Shown one piece after another: positions 17,801-27,300 of a stretch of DNA of 42,322 bases (the stretch's first letter is position 1; the number at the start of each line of letters is the position of its first letter). The stretch is from an uncultured Bacteroidales bacterium. Its GTDB lineage: Bacteria; Bacteroidota; Bacteroidia; Bacteroidales; FEN-979. Position numbers and translations under genes: made by a program. The stretch is taken from the NCBI GenBank assembly GCA_903903985.1, contig CAIVAT010000125.1:1-42322 (forward strand). The letters run 5' to 3'. The notes below the pieces were generated by a model. The model was not told the origin of the DNA. It was given only the letters and a program-made list of their open reading frames with translations, and searched no databases.

Positions 17801-19032
17801 CTGATTCAATCTATACAACGCAGGAGGGCGGATCAGACTATCTTTGGACAGTCACAGGGGGTACCATCAATTCAGGACAGGGAACCAATGCCATCAATGT
17901 AACCTGGAATGCAGCTGGCACTCAGAACATCACCATCACCTATACCAATGCCTCCGGATGTTCCGCCGTTGCACCCGGCGAAATGAATGTAAATGTTCAT
18001 CCGTTACCAGCGCCAACGATAGGATTTACGGATATACTTTGTAAGGGTTCAACCGCAGTGTTTAACACAGACCCCGGAATGACCGGTTATACCTGGACTG
18101 TAAGTGCGGGCGGAGCGATTGTGACAGGCCAGGGAACCGCAACCGCAACGGTGAGATGGGATGCCGGTGGCGACCAGCAGGTCACCGTTGGCTATACTGA
18201 TCCATCAACTACCTGCACCGGTACAACTGATTTACCTGTATTTGTAAACTCATTACCCGGTGCTGCCGGTATAATTACCGGCCCTGCCGGGGTTTACCTG
18301 TGTTCAGGTGCCAGTGAAATTGTATATTCAGTTGCTCCTGTTACAGGAGCAACATCATACTTATGGTCACCTTCACCAGGGAGTAACATTATTTCAGGAC
18401 AGGGAACCACAAGTATTACTGTTACTTTTAATACAAACGCAGGGAATGGCGACTTTACAGTGAGCGGGAGAAATAGTTGCGGCGATGGTGTGTCTTCTGT
18501 CCTTGCAGTGACAACCCTTTCAATGCCTGCACCTGTTGCAGTAGCACTTGAACATGTGCTTAGCGCGACACCAGTTATCGATGGAGCAATCTATACCTGG
18601 TACTATGAAGGCAACCCGGCTGTTCCCGTCGGAACCGGAAATCCATTCACGGTATTGAATAACACCGGGTATTACTGGTGCACGGTAACAGCCAATGGTT
18701 GTACTTCTTCGCCTTCCAATAGGGTAAGGCTTTTATTTGTGGGCACACCCGAATGGCCGGCCTCATCAGCCTTTGATATCTATCCTGTCCCAAACAACGG
18801 GCAGTTTACTGCTTCCATCCGTTACCCGGTTGATGATGCATTTTCCGTTGTGGTATACGATCTTCCTGGGAACAAGATATTCGAACTGCAGGAATTGAAG
18901 ATTGTCGGGGGAAAAGCAGAAATCCATCTTGATCTTCGTCCCATAGCGGGTGGGATGTATTATGTTGTATTCATGAACAGTGAATGTAAGATGATAAAAA
19001 AGATGGTAATCGAAAAATATTCCGCTCAATAG
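14854..19032 (+). CDS. Giant secreted multidomain protein: cohesin-like domains, PKD-like repeats, type IX sorting domain
   Basis: This is a 1392-residue exported protein with a signal peptide (AWLMILITLFAAASGFSQ). About four cohesin-like beta-sandwich domains follow, at roughly residues 22-135, 145-270, 275-395 and 405-525; typical segments are 'VSVPVEMLNFNQDVNSFEFH' and 'VTVPVTANNVGSVQGIEMHV'. Two Ig-like repeats come next (about 530-715), starting 'ICAGTLPA' and 'ICTGTAPA'. Then come four near-identical 83-residue PKD-like repeats (720-1051), two diverged copies (to about 1225), and a C-terminal type IX sorting domain ('FDIYPVPNNGQFTASIRY', 'VVVYDLPGNKIFEL'). It is likely a surface or matrix scaffold or adhesin. 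No catalytic domain and no dockerin partner are visible in the window. Confidence 0.87.
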   Translation: MMKKAWLMILITLFAAASGFSQCPIVKVSDIMAPPGAVSVPVEMLNFNQDVNSFEFHITFNDTLLNFISVENIAPAFTAGSLVSNITGNTINITWFAAGTGFIPNGQVFDLKFNYIGGFCSDLALAGSVSATNVSWMPGSVCESTPEGIVSLGTQTAPSNSTVTIPLHFSGSGFNDVTAFHLNLSYDPAKLIYIGLANPVAGISVTNSAGNLSLTYTSFIGPQNWTGTDIAGIKFNYAGVSSTDVCFKPGSYVADVFAVKIPTGFTCGQVDPAASNSTLELGEITAFPGQAVTVPVTANNVGSVQGIEMHVRYDMTKLTYTGFTAQQLTNWIAGPNTGPELTFTWLGFGPPATISDGNLLSLNFIYNGCGCTQTEFVAGSVVTSPNLTQLNANWLPGSICPAPSSRQAIIGTVTQCESGVCVPVTFSNVDQMNAFHFNIGFDQDKLDFTGLENVNPLLTGLSVSSAGSDPVIISWMSAAPVNANGVVFCMKFNVHGDSPVTFNCGSSIENAVPQTLPVQYVDGMVDCNLDPVLCVGRISADQTICAGTLPAMLAGVAPFNGSAPTYQWQNSLDNSVFISIDGATALNYQPGALTATTYYRLMQDATGTSGGPLPTNVATITVHPTVVPGTLSAPQTICTGTAPAPVCGSAPLNGTDPIYVWQRSLTGISTDFQDINEATGICYQPGPLTATTYYRQLQQAGGTCGELPTNVVAITVSPYPVPAIEGPPSVCLGAGSVYTTQAGGSGYVWTITGGTINSGQGTDAINVTWDAVGLQGLTVTFTNAAGCSAIAPGTLNITVNANPVPTIEGPVSVCIGTASNYTTQAGGTGYVWTITGGTINSGHGTEAINVTWDAVGTQMLTVTFINAAGCSAIAPGTMDVIVNPNPVPIIEGPDFVCSGADLSYTTQAGGSGYLWAITGGAINSGQGTNAIHVTWDAVGMQILTVTFVNAFGCQAVAPGIMNVSVNPSPVPTIAGPLSACIGADSIYTTQEGGSDYLWTVTGGTINSGQGTNAINVTWNAAGTQNITITYTNASGCSAVAPGEMNVNVHPLPAPTIGFTDILCKGSTAVFNTDPGMTGYTWTVSAGGAIVTGQGTATATVRWDAGGDQQVTVGYTDPSTTCTGTTDLPVFVNSLPGAAGIITGPAGVYLCSGASEIVYSVAPVTGATSYLWSPSPGSNIISGQGTTSITVTFNTNAGNGDFTVSGRNSCGDGVSSVLAVTTLSMPAPVAVALEHVLSATPVIDGAIYTWYYEGNPAVPVGTGNPFTVLNNTGYYWCTVTANGCTSSPSNRVRLLFVGTPEWPASSAFDIYPVPNNGQFTASIRYPVDDAFSVVVYDLPGNKIFELQELKIVGGKAEIHLDLRPIAGGMYYVVFMNSECKMIKKMVIEKYSAQ
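17011..18006 (+). repeat. Four tandem 249-bp repeats coding for 83-residue PKD-like domains
   Basis: Copies start at 17011, 17260, 17509 and 17758, with an exact 249-bp period. Each begins with a CCTGTTCC-like sequence coding for PVP and contains the conserved 'GGTINSGQGT' and 'INVTWDA' segments. Conservation at the DNA level indicates recent duplication or gene conversion. Confidence 0.93.
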
Positions 19033-19147
19033 CCTTCCTTTATTGAGCCAGACTGACCATTTACAGCCTTAACAGGTGGTGAATAAAACAGTCGTAGGGA
19101 CCATCCTTTGATCAGTTTTTTATAAATCCGGTGAAATGAAAATTTTG

Positions 19148-19178
19148 TACCTTTGACCACTCAAATTAATTAGTCAAA
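19148..19178 (+). promoter_or_regulatory. Candidate promoter -7 box and TetR operator
   Basis: TACCTTTG at 19148-19155 fits the -7 consensus. Overlapping it, TTTGAC (19152-19157) and GTCAAA (19173-19178) form an inverted repeat with a 15-bp spacer, spanning 27 bp. Location and symmetry suit autoregulation by the TetR protein that starts at 19196. A well-spaced -33 TTG was not found. Confidence 0.5.
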
Positions 19179-19195
19179 AGGTAGATTAAAAAATA

Positions 19196-19816
19196 ATGGT
19201 TTCAATTATTCATCAATCAGGAAATACCGAAAAACTGGATGCGATCCTGTCGGCTGCTCAAAAGCGACTTGGGCGGTTTAGCTACGAGAAGACCACCATG
19301 TCGGAGATCGCGGCAGATGTTAATTTATCAAAAGCTTCGCTTTATTACTATTTCCCTGACAAAGAAAGCCTATGGCATGCGGTGCTGGCAAAAGAGCAGG
19401 AGGAGTTTTTTCGGTTGATTCGCAACCGGCTTGAGGAGTTCCATGATCCGGAGGTCATCCTCGTTGAGTTCGTTAAATGCAGGCATGACTTCTTCACCAC
19501 TTTCCTGAACCTTACAAAATTCCGTTTCTCCGATAAAAATGATTTTCGTCCCCGGTTTCATCAGATGATCAGCAAATTTCGGTTAAAAGAGGAAGAACAG
19601 GTCATGAAAATTTTAAAACAAGGGATCAGGTCGGGCGTTTTCAAAATTCAAAACCCGGACCAGACCGCATGTTTATTCCTTGAGATCCTTCATGGACTTC
19701 GCCTGGTCGTGATACGTCATCGGCCGCTGATGGACCTGATGCAGGAAGATTATGACAACATGCTCCTAAAGCAACAACATTTCCTGGAATTATTCATCCG
19801 GGGCATAAAAAAATAA
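19196..19816 (+). CDS. TetR/AcrR-family transcriptional regulator
   Basis: This is a 206-residue repressor with an N-terminal TetR helix-turn-helix. The segment 'YEKTTMSEIAADVNLSKASL' (about residues 30-49) is followed by the hallmark 'YYYFPDKESLW'. The C-terminal ligand-binding domain is divergent, as usual. It is the first gene of a set with an EmrA/EmrB/TolC-type exporter, so it most likely represses that operon and responds to a transported compound. The gap to the next gene is only 33 bp. Confidence 0.93.
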   Translation: MVSIIHQSGNTEKLDAILSAAQKRLGRFSYEKTTMSEIAADVNLSKASLYYYFPDKESLWHAVLAKEQEEFFRLIRNRLEEFHDPEVILVEFVKCRHDFFTTFLNLTKFRFSDKNDFRPRFHQMISKFRLKEEEQVMKILKQGIRSGVFKIQNPDQTACLFLEILHGLRLVVIRHRPLMDLMQEDYDNMLLKQQHFLELFIRGIKK

Positions 19817-19849
19817 ACCCTTCACATTTTTGTAAAATAAATCCAAACC

Positions 19850-20869
19850 ATGGAAGAAGAAAAAAAAACAGGATCATCAAAAGGTCGAAAGATAAGAGCC
19901 TATACTCTACTAGGATTGGTCGTTGTTGCCGTCTTTATTGTCGGCTGGTATTATTACCGACAATATTCCAAATTCAATTCTACGGATGATGCTTACATTG
20001 ATGCCGACAGAGTATCGGTCAGTTCAAAAATCCTTGGGCGGATTATCAACAGTTATGCAGGGGAGGGCGATACGGTTCGGATAGGGCAGTTGCTGGTCGA
20101 ACTCGACAGCAGCGATTTGGTAGCCCAGCGCATACAGGCCATGGCTGCGTGCGACCAGGCAGTTGCATCCGTTGCACAGGCCACCGCAAAGTATGAGCTG
20201 GACCAGAAAAGCACCCGGGTGATGGAGATCAATGTTGAAAAGGCAAAAGAAGACCTTGACCGGGCAACCTTGCAATTTGACGGGAAGGTAATCTCAAAGG
20301 AGCAGTTCGATCACACCAGCAAGACCTACCAGGCATCCGTTGCCCAACTAGATGCTTCGCGGGCACAGCTGGCCGTTGGCAAAACACAGATTGAAAGTGC
20401 GACAATAGCCATCAAGACGGCTGCAGCGCAGATAGGGACAATTGAAACGGCACTGCGCAACACCCGGATTTTTTCTCCTGCCGCCGGGCGTATCGCCAAA
20501 CGATGGCTGCTGCCGGGAGACATTGTTCAGCCAGGCCAGTCAGTCCTTACGATCACGAAAGACTCATTGCTTTGGGTAACGGCATTTTATGAAGAGACCA
20601 AAGTTGGCGGGATCCATGATAAACAAGAGGCTGAATTTACGGTGGATGCATTCCCGGGTGCAATTTTTAAAGGGAAAGTATTTTATATCGGCTCAAATAC
20701 TGCCGCACAGTTTTCACTCATTCCACCCAACAATGCTTCAGGAAACTTCACCAAGGTAACCCAGCGGATTCCTGTAAAAATTTCAATAGATCACGGCAAT
20801 AATAACGATACAACCATCATGCACCGCCTGGTTTCCGGGATGTCGGTTGTGGTTAAAGTTCACAAGTGA
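19850..20869 (+). CDS. EmrA/HlyD-type membrane fusion protein
   Basis: This is the periplasmic adaptor (339 residues) that links an inner-membrane pump to an outer-membrane channel. It has a short cytoplasmic basic N terminus and one transmembrane helix (AYTLLGLVVVAVFIVGWYYY). The lipoyl/barrel-sandwich half 'STDDAYIDADRVSVSSKILG' leads into a helical hairpin (about residues 95-195). The second half-motif is 'TRIFSPAAGRIAKRWLLPGD', followed by a beta-barrel domain. 'STDDAYIDA' is the classical EmrA-type signature. It lies between the TetR gene and the MFS pump, with the stop overlapping a possible GTG start of the pump gene. Confidence 0.93.
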   Translation: MEEEKKTGSSKGRKIRAYTLLGLVVVAVFIVGWYYYRQYSKFNSTDDAYIDADRVSVSSKILGRIINSYAGEGDTVRIGQLLVELDSSDLVAQRIQAMAACDQAVASVAQATAKYELDQKSTRVMEINVEKAKEDLDRATLQFDGKVISKEQFDHTSKTYQASVAQLDASRAQLAVGKTQIESATIAIKTAAAQIGTIETALRNTRIFSPAAGRIAKRWLLPGDIVQPGQSVLTITKDSLLWVTAFYEETKVGGIHDKQEAEFTVDAFPGAIFKGKVFYIGSNTAAQFSLIPPNNASGNFTKVTQRIPVKISIDHGNNNDTTIMHRLVSGMSVVVKVHK

Positions 20870-20871
20870 CC

Positions 20872-22476
20872 ATGCTGAAAATAAAGCCGTTACACGGGTT
20901 CAGAAATTTTATCCGGGAACAGAATGCCACCTTTGATGTGCAAAGTCCTTCATACAAATGGTGGTTGCTGGCCAACGTGATGATCGGGACCTTTATGGCC
21001 GTGCTCGACGCCACCATTGTAAACGTCGGGCTGCCAAAAATCATGGCCTCTTTTGGCGTGGGTATCGATAAAATCGAATGGGTGCTTACCGCGTATATGC
21101 TGGCCCTGGCCGTCATGCTTCCAACCTCGGGATGGATGGCCGACCGTTTCGGGTATAAGCGCGTATATTTTTTTGGACTTTTCCTTTTCACCCTAGGATC
21201 CTTCCTTTGCGGCTACTCTTCCTCAGAGGACATGCTGATCATCTCACGTGTGATCCAGGGACTGGGTGCTGGAGCCCTGATGCCGGTAGGCATGGCCATC
21301 ATCACACGGGAATTCCCTCCCCACCAGCGCACGCTTGCCCTGGGTTTCTGGTCCATCGCATCGGCGGCTTCGGTCTCATTTGGCCCGCTTATCGGGGGAT
21401 ATCTTGTGGATAATTTCAGCTGGCCGCTTATTTTCGATGTAAACGTGCCCATCGGAGTGGCAGGCATGCTTGCAACGGCGATCATCCAGAAGGAGTACAG
21501 GAGTCAGCGGAAACGGTCGTTTGATCCGGTGGGATTCATCTCCGTGAGTATTTTCCTTCCGGTATTGCTCTATGCCCTCACCGAGGGCAATGCTGCCAAC
21601 AATTCAGGAGGGTGGAACTCACCGGTAATCCTGGTCTGTTTTGGGATCGCAGCCATTTCCCTGGCAGTATTCCTGGTCACCGAACTGACCATTAAAGATC
21701 CATTGATAGATCTGAGTTTATTCAAAGGCTATAATTTCGCGGTCAGCAACCTGGTCATTTTCATTTTTGGCATCGGGATGTTCGGAAGCACCTTCCTGCT
21801 GCCGCTGTACTTGCAGAATTCACTCGGATATACCGCGATCCAGGCCGGCTCCGTGTTCCTGCCGGTCGGGATCATCCAGGGCATCGTTGCCCCGGCAACG
21901 GGGATTTTTTCAGGTAAAATAAATCCCAAGATCCCCATCATCGTCGGTGCGTTGATGTTGGCTTTCAGCTTTTATCTTAACAGCATGCTTTCCTACATGA
22001 CGGAGCATTCGTTCATTATGGTTACGCTTTATCTGCGCGGAATATCCATGGGCCTGATGTTCAGCCCGCTTACCGCTCTTGCAACCATTGGTATTTCCAA
22101 TGAAAAGATGGGGCAGGCTTCAGGACTGATAAACGTGTTGCGCCAGGTTGGTGGGAGTTTTGGAGTGGCCCTGCTTTCAACCCTTTTAACCACAAGGGTT
22201 ATTTTTCATTCCCAGGTGTATGGTGAATCCCTTGACCAGAATTCGCAGGTGTTTAAAGGGGTGATGGCAAATATTGGAAATTACCTGGTTCATACTGCAG
22301 GGAGTACTGTTTCGGGTGCAGCACAGCAAGGGAAAATGCTTCTCCTGTCGCATGTCAACCGGCAGGCATTTGTACAGGCCATCAGTGATGATTTCCTCAT
22401 TGCCGCCATCATCACACTCATCTGTGCTATTCCTGTTTTCTTTCTGAAAATAAAAAAGAACAACAAATCATTATGA
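20872..22476 (+). CDS. EmrB/QacA-family (DHA2) drug:proton antiporter
   Basis: This is a major facilitator superfamily exporter of about 534 residues with 14 predicted transmembrane helices, the size of the DHA2 subfamily. Recognisable motifs are 'MAVLDATIVNVGLPKI' in helix 1, 'WVLTAYMLALAVMLPTSGWM' with 'ADRFGYKRVY' (motif A) after helix 2, and 'RVIQGLGAGALMPVGMAI' (motif C region). It would use the proton gradient to pass amphipathic or toxic compounds to EmrA and the outer-membrane channel. ATG 20872 is chosen; GTG 20866 in the same frame overlaps the upstream stop (GTGA) and cannot be excluded. The stop overlaps the next start (ATGA). Confidence 0.93.
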   Translation: MLKIKPLHGFRNFIREQNATFDVQSPSYKWWLLANVMIGTFMAVLDATIVNVGLPKIMASFGVGIDKIEWVLTAYMLALAVMLPTSGWMADRFGYKRVYFFGLFLFTLGSFLCGYSSSEDMLIISRVIQGLGAGALMPVGMAIITREFPPHQRTLALGFWSIASAASVSFGPLIGGYLVDNFSWPLIFDVNVPIGVAGMLATAIIQKEYRSQRKRSFDPVGFISVSIFLPVLLYALTEGNAANNSGGWNSPVILVCFGIAAISLAVFLVTELTIKDPLIDLSLFKGYNFAVSNLVIFIFGIGMFGSTFLLPLYLQNSLGYTAIQAGSVFLPVGIIQGIVAPATGIFSGKINPKIPIIVGALMLAFSFYLNSMLSYMTEHSFIMVTLYLRGISMGLMFSPLTALATIGISNEKMGQASGLINVLRQVGGSFGVALLSTLLTTRVIFHSQVYGESLDQNSQVFKGVMANIGNYLVHTAGSTVSGAAQQGKMLLLSHVNRQAFVQAISDDFLIAAIITLICAIPVFFLKIKKNNKSL

Positions 22477-23810
22477 AAGTTAAGAATGTGATTACCCGCA
22501 TTGTTTTTGGTTTTTTCATGAGCATGGTGTTACCTACATCGGCACTGCCACAGCAGGGAGCACCCCCACTCAATGTGAATGATTCACTTACGCTTCCTGA
22601 AATATTGAAGCATGTCCTGTTATCTTACCCAACCATTGCAAAAGCACAGGAGGCGATCGGGGAGGCAGAGGCGGCAGTGGGGCTGGCAAAATCGGGCTAC
22701 TACCCGAACATAGGAGCCAATGCCGGATATACGCGTATCGGACCGGTTCCTGAACTGACCATTCCCAACCTTGGTCACTTCGTGATGGCACCCTATAACA
22801 ACTATGATGCTGCCATAAATGTTCACGAAAATATCTATGACTTTGAGAAGACCACACGCAAAGTACAGCTTGAAAAATCGACAAAAGTCCTTGCCGAAAA
22901 GAATGTGGATCTTGTTGGCCAGCGGCTTACCCTGATCACCTCTGTGAGTTATTATACCCAGATTTACCTCCAGGAGGCTATCCGGATAAAAGAAACACAG
23001 ATCGCAACGTTGCAAAAACACCTGGATTTTGTAACCCGCAAAGAGCAGACGGGATCGGCAACCCAGTACGAAATCCTTTCTACGCAGGTAAGAATTTCAA
23101 GCGCCGAAAACCAGAAAGTAGACCTGGAGGCCTCCAGGCAGACTCAGCGGGCCATCCTGAACTCCTTGCTGGGACTTCCTGTTCAAACACAGATAAAAGT
23201 GCAGGAAAATTTTATTTTGTCGCAACCCGATATTGACCCGGATTCGCTGATCATATATGCGCTTGACAACAGGTACGAAATGGTAATGGCCCGATTGCGG
23301 GAAAAACACGCACAGTTACAGCTTCACTCCATAAAGGTCATGAATAACCCCACACTGAGTCTGTTTGCCGAGGGGGGGTACAAAAACGGTTATTTCCCTG
23401 ATCTTGATAAGTTAAAAGCCAACTATGCTGCCGGCGTAGGTCTTAATATTACGATCTTTGATGCAACACGCAGGCGTTACACGATTAAAATGGCCAATTC
23501 CCATATCACGATGGCGCAATGCGACATTGACCAGACCTCCCGGGATATTTCCACAGAGGTATATCAAAATGAGACCAACCTGCTGGCATCGCTGAAAAAG
23601 ATCGATCAAAGTATGCTCCAGGTCAAACAGGCGAATGAGGCGCTCGACCTTGCCGCCATCTCCTTTAAAACAGGTGCCATCACCAACCTTGACCTGCTCG
23701 ACGCAGAAACTGCCCTGGAAGAAAGCCGCGTAAACCTGTTGAAAGCCAGGATAGATTATGCCATCAACGTGGTGAGACTGAATATTTCGGTAGGGAAACC
23801 TATTCAATAA
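22473..23810 (+). CDS. TolC-family outer-membrane efflux protein
   Basis: This is a 445-residue outer-membrane factor with a signal peptide (IVFGFFMSMVLPTSALPQ) and the two-fold repeated TolC layout. The first repeat starts 'LTLPEILKHVLLSYPTIAKA'. It has long helical segments, and the C-terminal repeat 'QANEALDLAAISFKTGAITN' with 'LDLLDAETALEESRVNLLKA' is diagnostic. It completes the tripartite exporter with EmrA and EmrB and is translationally coupled to the pump gene by a four-base overlap. No strong terminator is seen after it; the 23811-24032 stretch shows nothing else recognisable. Confidence 0.94.
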   Translation: MKVKNVITRIVFGFFMSMVLPTSALPQQGAPPLNVNDSLTLPEILKHVLLSYPTIAKAQEAIGEAEAAVGLAKSGYYPNIGANAGYTRIGPVPELTIPNLGHFVMAPYNNYDAAINVHENIYDFEKTTRKVQLEKSTKVLAEKNVDLVGQRLTLITSVSYYTQIYLQEAIRIKETQIATLQKHLDFVTRKEQTGSATQYEILSTQVRISSAENQKVDLEASRQTQRAILNSLLGLPVQTQIKVQENFILSQPDIDPDSLIIYALDNRYEMVMARLREKHAQLQLHSIKVMNNPTLSLFAEGGYKNGYFPDLDKLKANYAAGVGLNITIFDATRRRYTIKMANSHITMAQCDIDQTSRDISTEVYQNETNLLASLKKIDQSMLQVKQANEALDLAAISFKTGAITNLDLLDAETALEESRVNLLKARIDYAINVVRLNISVGKPIQ

Positions 23811-24032
23811 TCACTGTTGATAAGGAGGGTAAGGGAATCTGTTTTTTACAATGTATCAATGAAAATTGTGTTCGGATTGGAAAATTCATCAGGCAATTAC
23901 TGATCCACTTAGTTGTTACCTGTGAAGAAAAATTCAAACTCCAGGAAAACCTGACAATCTATGATAATATAAAGATGAGGAGAGATAAATATTCTGCACT
24001 ATTTTGTTTTCATTATATTACGCATGGAAATG

Positions 24033-24068
24033 AAAAAGCCTGTAAACACTAATGTTTACAGGCTTTTT
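24033..24068 (-). terminator. Intrinsic terminator of tRNA-Glu
   Basis: AAAAAGCCTGTAAACA (24033-24048) and TGTTTACAGGCTTTTT (24053-24068) make a perfect 16-bp stem with a 4-nt loop. It abuts the CCA end of tRNA-Glu on the minus strand. The core CCTGTAAA/TTTACAGG recurs in the terminator behind tRNA-Leu. Confidence 0.9.
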
Positions 24069-24143
24069 TGGTAGCCCGTAGGGGAATCGAACCCCTGTTA
24101 CCAGGATGAAAACCTGACGTCCTAACCCCTAGACGAACGGGCC
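24069..24143 (-). tRNA. tRNA-Glu (anticodon TTC)
   Basis: On the minus strand the acceptor GGCCCGT pairs with ACGGGCT. The anticodon arm TCAGG-TTTTCAT-CCTGG places TTC at positions 34-36. The T arm is AGGGG-TTCGATT-CCCCT. The discriminator is A, and a genomic CCA follows (24069-24071). Body length without CCA is 72 nt. Confidence 0.97.
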
Positions 24144-24161
24144 AATACTTGATTGGGAGTG

Positions 24162-24192
24162 CAAAAGTACATCATTCCTTTTTTATGTGCAA
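24162..24192 (-). promoter_or_regulatory. Promoter of tRNA-Glu
   Basis: On the minus strand TTG (24190-24192), a 20-bp spacer, then TACTTTTG (24162-24169) match the Bacteroidota consensus. The box ends about 18 bp before the tRNA 5' end. Confidence 0.65.
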
Positions 24193-24255
24193 GAAAAAAA
24201 ATCAAAGGATGATAAAACTTGACACCATTTATGCCCGGTTTTTAAATAAAAATTG

Positions 24256-24263
24256 TAATTTTG
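24256..24263 (+). promoter_or_regulatory. Candidate -7 element for nifJ
   Basis: TAATTTTG matches TAnnTTTG. It would give a leader of about 50 nt before the ATG at 24319. No convincing -33 TTG is correctly spaced, so this is tentative. Confidence 0.4.
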
Positions 24264-24318
24264 CAGATTGTTAGGAGATTCACAATGCTGAAATTAAGTA
24301 ATTAAAAATCAATATATT

Positions 24319-27300
24319 ATGAGTAAATCAAAGAAATTCTTATCCTGTGACGGAAACCAGGCCGCCGCACACATGGCCTATATGTTTAGCGAAGTTGCTG
24401 CCATCTATCCCATCACTCCCTCCTCAAATATGGCAGAAAACGTTGACGAATGGGCTGCCCACGGACGTAAAAACCTATTTGGCGAGGAAGTGAAAGTTGT
24501 TGAGATGCAATCGGAAGCCGGTGCTGCCGGAACCCTCCATGGTTCATTACAGGCAGGCGCCCTTACGACCACCTTTACCGCCTCCCAGGGGCTGCTTCTC
24601 ATGATCCCAAACATGTACAAACTTGCCGGAGAATTGCTCCCGGCCGTATTTCATGTGAGTGCCCGCACCGTTGCCGCCCACGCACTTTCAATTTTCGGCG
24701 ACCACGGCGATGTCTACGCTACCCGGCAAACAGGTTTTGCCATGCTGGCCTCCGGATCCGTACAGGAGGTGATGGACCTGGCAGGAATTGCCCACCTTGC
24801 TGCCATCAAATCACGCATCCCTTTCCTGCATTTCTTTGATGGATTCCGCACCTCTCACGAGATACAGAAGATCGAAATGTTTGAAAACGAGGACATGATG
24901 AAGCTGCTCGACAAAGACGCGCTACAGGCTTTCCGCGATCGTGCACTGAATCCTGAACATCCCGTTACCCGCGGCACCGCACAGAACCCGGATATCTTTT
25001 TCCAGGCAAAAGAAGCGATCAACCGTTTTTATGAACCGATACCTGATGTGGTTGACGGATACATGCAGAAAATCACAGGGATGACCGGGCGAGTTTATCA
25101 CCCGTTTATGTATTATGGGCATCCGGAAGCTGAAAACATCCTCGTTGCGATGGGTTCGATTACCGATACCACCAAAGAGGTGATCGATTACCTGATGGCA
25201 AAAGGGGAGAAGGTAGGATTGATCTCTGTCCATCTTTACCGCCCGTTCTCTGAAAAATATTTCTTCAATGTCCTGCCAAAAAGCGTAAAGAGAATCTGCG
25301 TACTTGACCGTACCAAGGAACCGGGAGCAAACGGAGATCCGTTGTACCTTGATGTCCGCGATATGTTCTATGACCGCGACAACCGCCCGATGATCATCGC
25401 CGGCCGCTACGGGCTCAGTTCCAAGGATACCACTCCATCGCAGATCGTCACGGTTTACGACAACCTGAAGGCAAAGGAGCCGAAAAACCATTTCACCGTT
25501 GGCATTGTGGATGATGTAACGTTCCATTCACTGCCTTTGATACCCGAAATGGACATCGCCCCGAAGGGCACTTATTCTGCCAAGTTTTATGGCATCGGTT
25601 CAGATGGTACCGTTGGTGCCAACAAGAACTCTATCAAGATCATTGGCGACAGTACCGACAAATATGCCCAGGCCTATTTTGCATACGATTCGAAAAAGTC
25701 GGGAGGGATTACCGTTTCCCACCTCCGGTTCGGTGACAAACCCATCCGTTCCCCTTACCTGGTGATCACACCCGATTTTGTTGCCTGTCATGTGCCCGCC
25801 TATCTTGAGAAATATGACATGTTGAAAGGATTGAAAGACGGTGGTACCTTCCTCCTGAACTCCATCTGGGATGCCGAAGAGACCAAACGCCGCCTTCCGG
25901 ATCATATGAAAAAATACCTTGCCGCACATAAAATCAATTTCTACATCATTGATGCAACCAAGATTGCCGAAGAAATCGGCCTTGGAAACCGCACCAACTC
26001 CATCATGCAGAGTGCTTTCTTTAAAGTATCGAACGTCATTCCTTACGAGCAGACCGTTGCCGACATGAAGAAAGCCATCTATAAAACCTATGGCCGGAAA
26101 GGGGAGGATATCGTCAACATGAACTATGCTGCCATCGATCGTGGTGGTGAACTGACGAAAATTGAAATTCCGGCCGAATGGTCGAAGATTGTAATCAAAC
26201 CGGACGATGCAGAAAGCAAGGATGCTTTCATCCGGCAGATTTTCGACCCGGTAAGTGCCATGAACGGGGATGACATTCCCGTAAGCGCTTTCGTTGGCCG
26301 CGAAGATGGTACTTTTCCGAATGGCACCACGCAGCTTGAAAAGCGCGGTATTGCAGTGAATGTGCCTGAATGGATTGCCGGAAACTGTATCCAGTGCAAC
26401 CAATGCGCTTATGTTTGTCCTCACGCTGCCATTCGCCCTTTCCTGCTGAATGAGGCAGAAAAGCAAAATGCACCTGCTGAAATGGTGACACTGAAAGCAG
26501 TGGGTAAAGAACTGGCCGGTATGGAATTCCGCATCCAGCTTTCCCCGCTCGATTGTACAGGCTGCGGCAACTGTGTGGATGTTTGTCCCGCCAAAACAAA
26601 AGCTCTTGTATTCCAGACACTGGAAAGCCAGATGCCTGAAACCCACAACTGGGACTATAACATCGGTAAAGTATCATACAAAACCAATATAATAGACCGG
26701 TTCAAGACGTTCAAGAACAGTCAGTTTGCACAACCCCTCTTCGAATTCTCAGGAGCCTGTGCCGGTTGCGGTGAAACTCCTTACATTAAACTGTTGACAC
26801 AACTCTATGGCGAGCGGATGATGATTTCCAATGCCACCGGATGTTCCTCCATTTATGGCGGTACGGCTCCGTTTACTCCCTATCGTCCAAACCAGGATGG
26901 CCAGGGCCCGGCATGGGCCAACTCCCTTTTTGAAGACAATGCCGAATACGGTTACGGGATGGCGGTAGCCATCACCCAGCTCCGTAAGCGCATGGCCGAC
27001 AGGATGCGGGCTGCCATCAAGGAAAACATGATGAATGTAACAACACTTGATGCCATGAGGGCATGGATTGATGGAATGTACAATGCCGATGCCTCAAAAG
27101 CAGCATCACTCTCCCTAATTCCACTGCTGGCGAAGGAAAATAACGAGGTGGCCCAGGAGCTTCTGAGCCTTCGCCAATATATGGTAAAGAAATCTATCTG
27201 GATCATTGGTGGCGATGGCTGGGCTTACGACATTGGATACGGTGGCCTTGATCATGTGATCGCATCCGGTGAAGATATCAATATCCTGGTCCTCGATACA

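Noticed and set aside
17043..18044. Series of open frames of 60-77 codons in a second frame across the PKD repeats
   Set aside because: They recur with the 249-bp period and are simply the alternative reading of the repeated DNA; they have no own start context.
24144..24318. Riboswitch or small RNA upstream of nifJ
   Set aside because: Only promoter-like boxes and A+T-rich DNA are visible; no conserved aptamer features were recognised.
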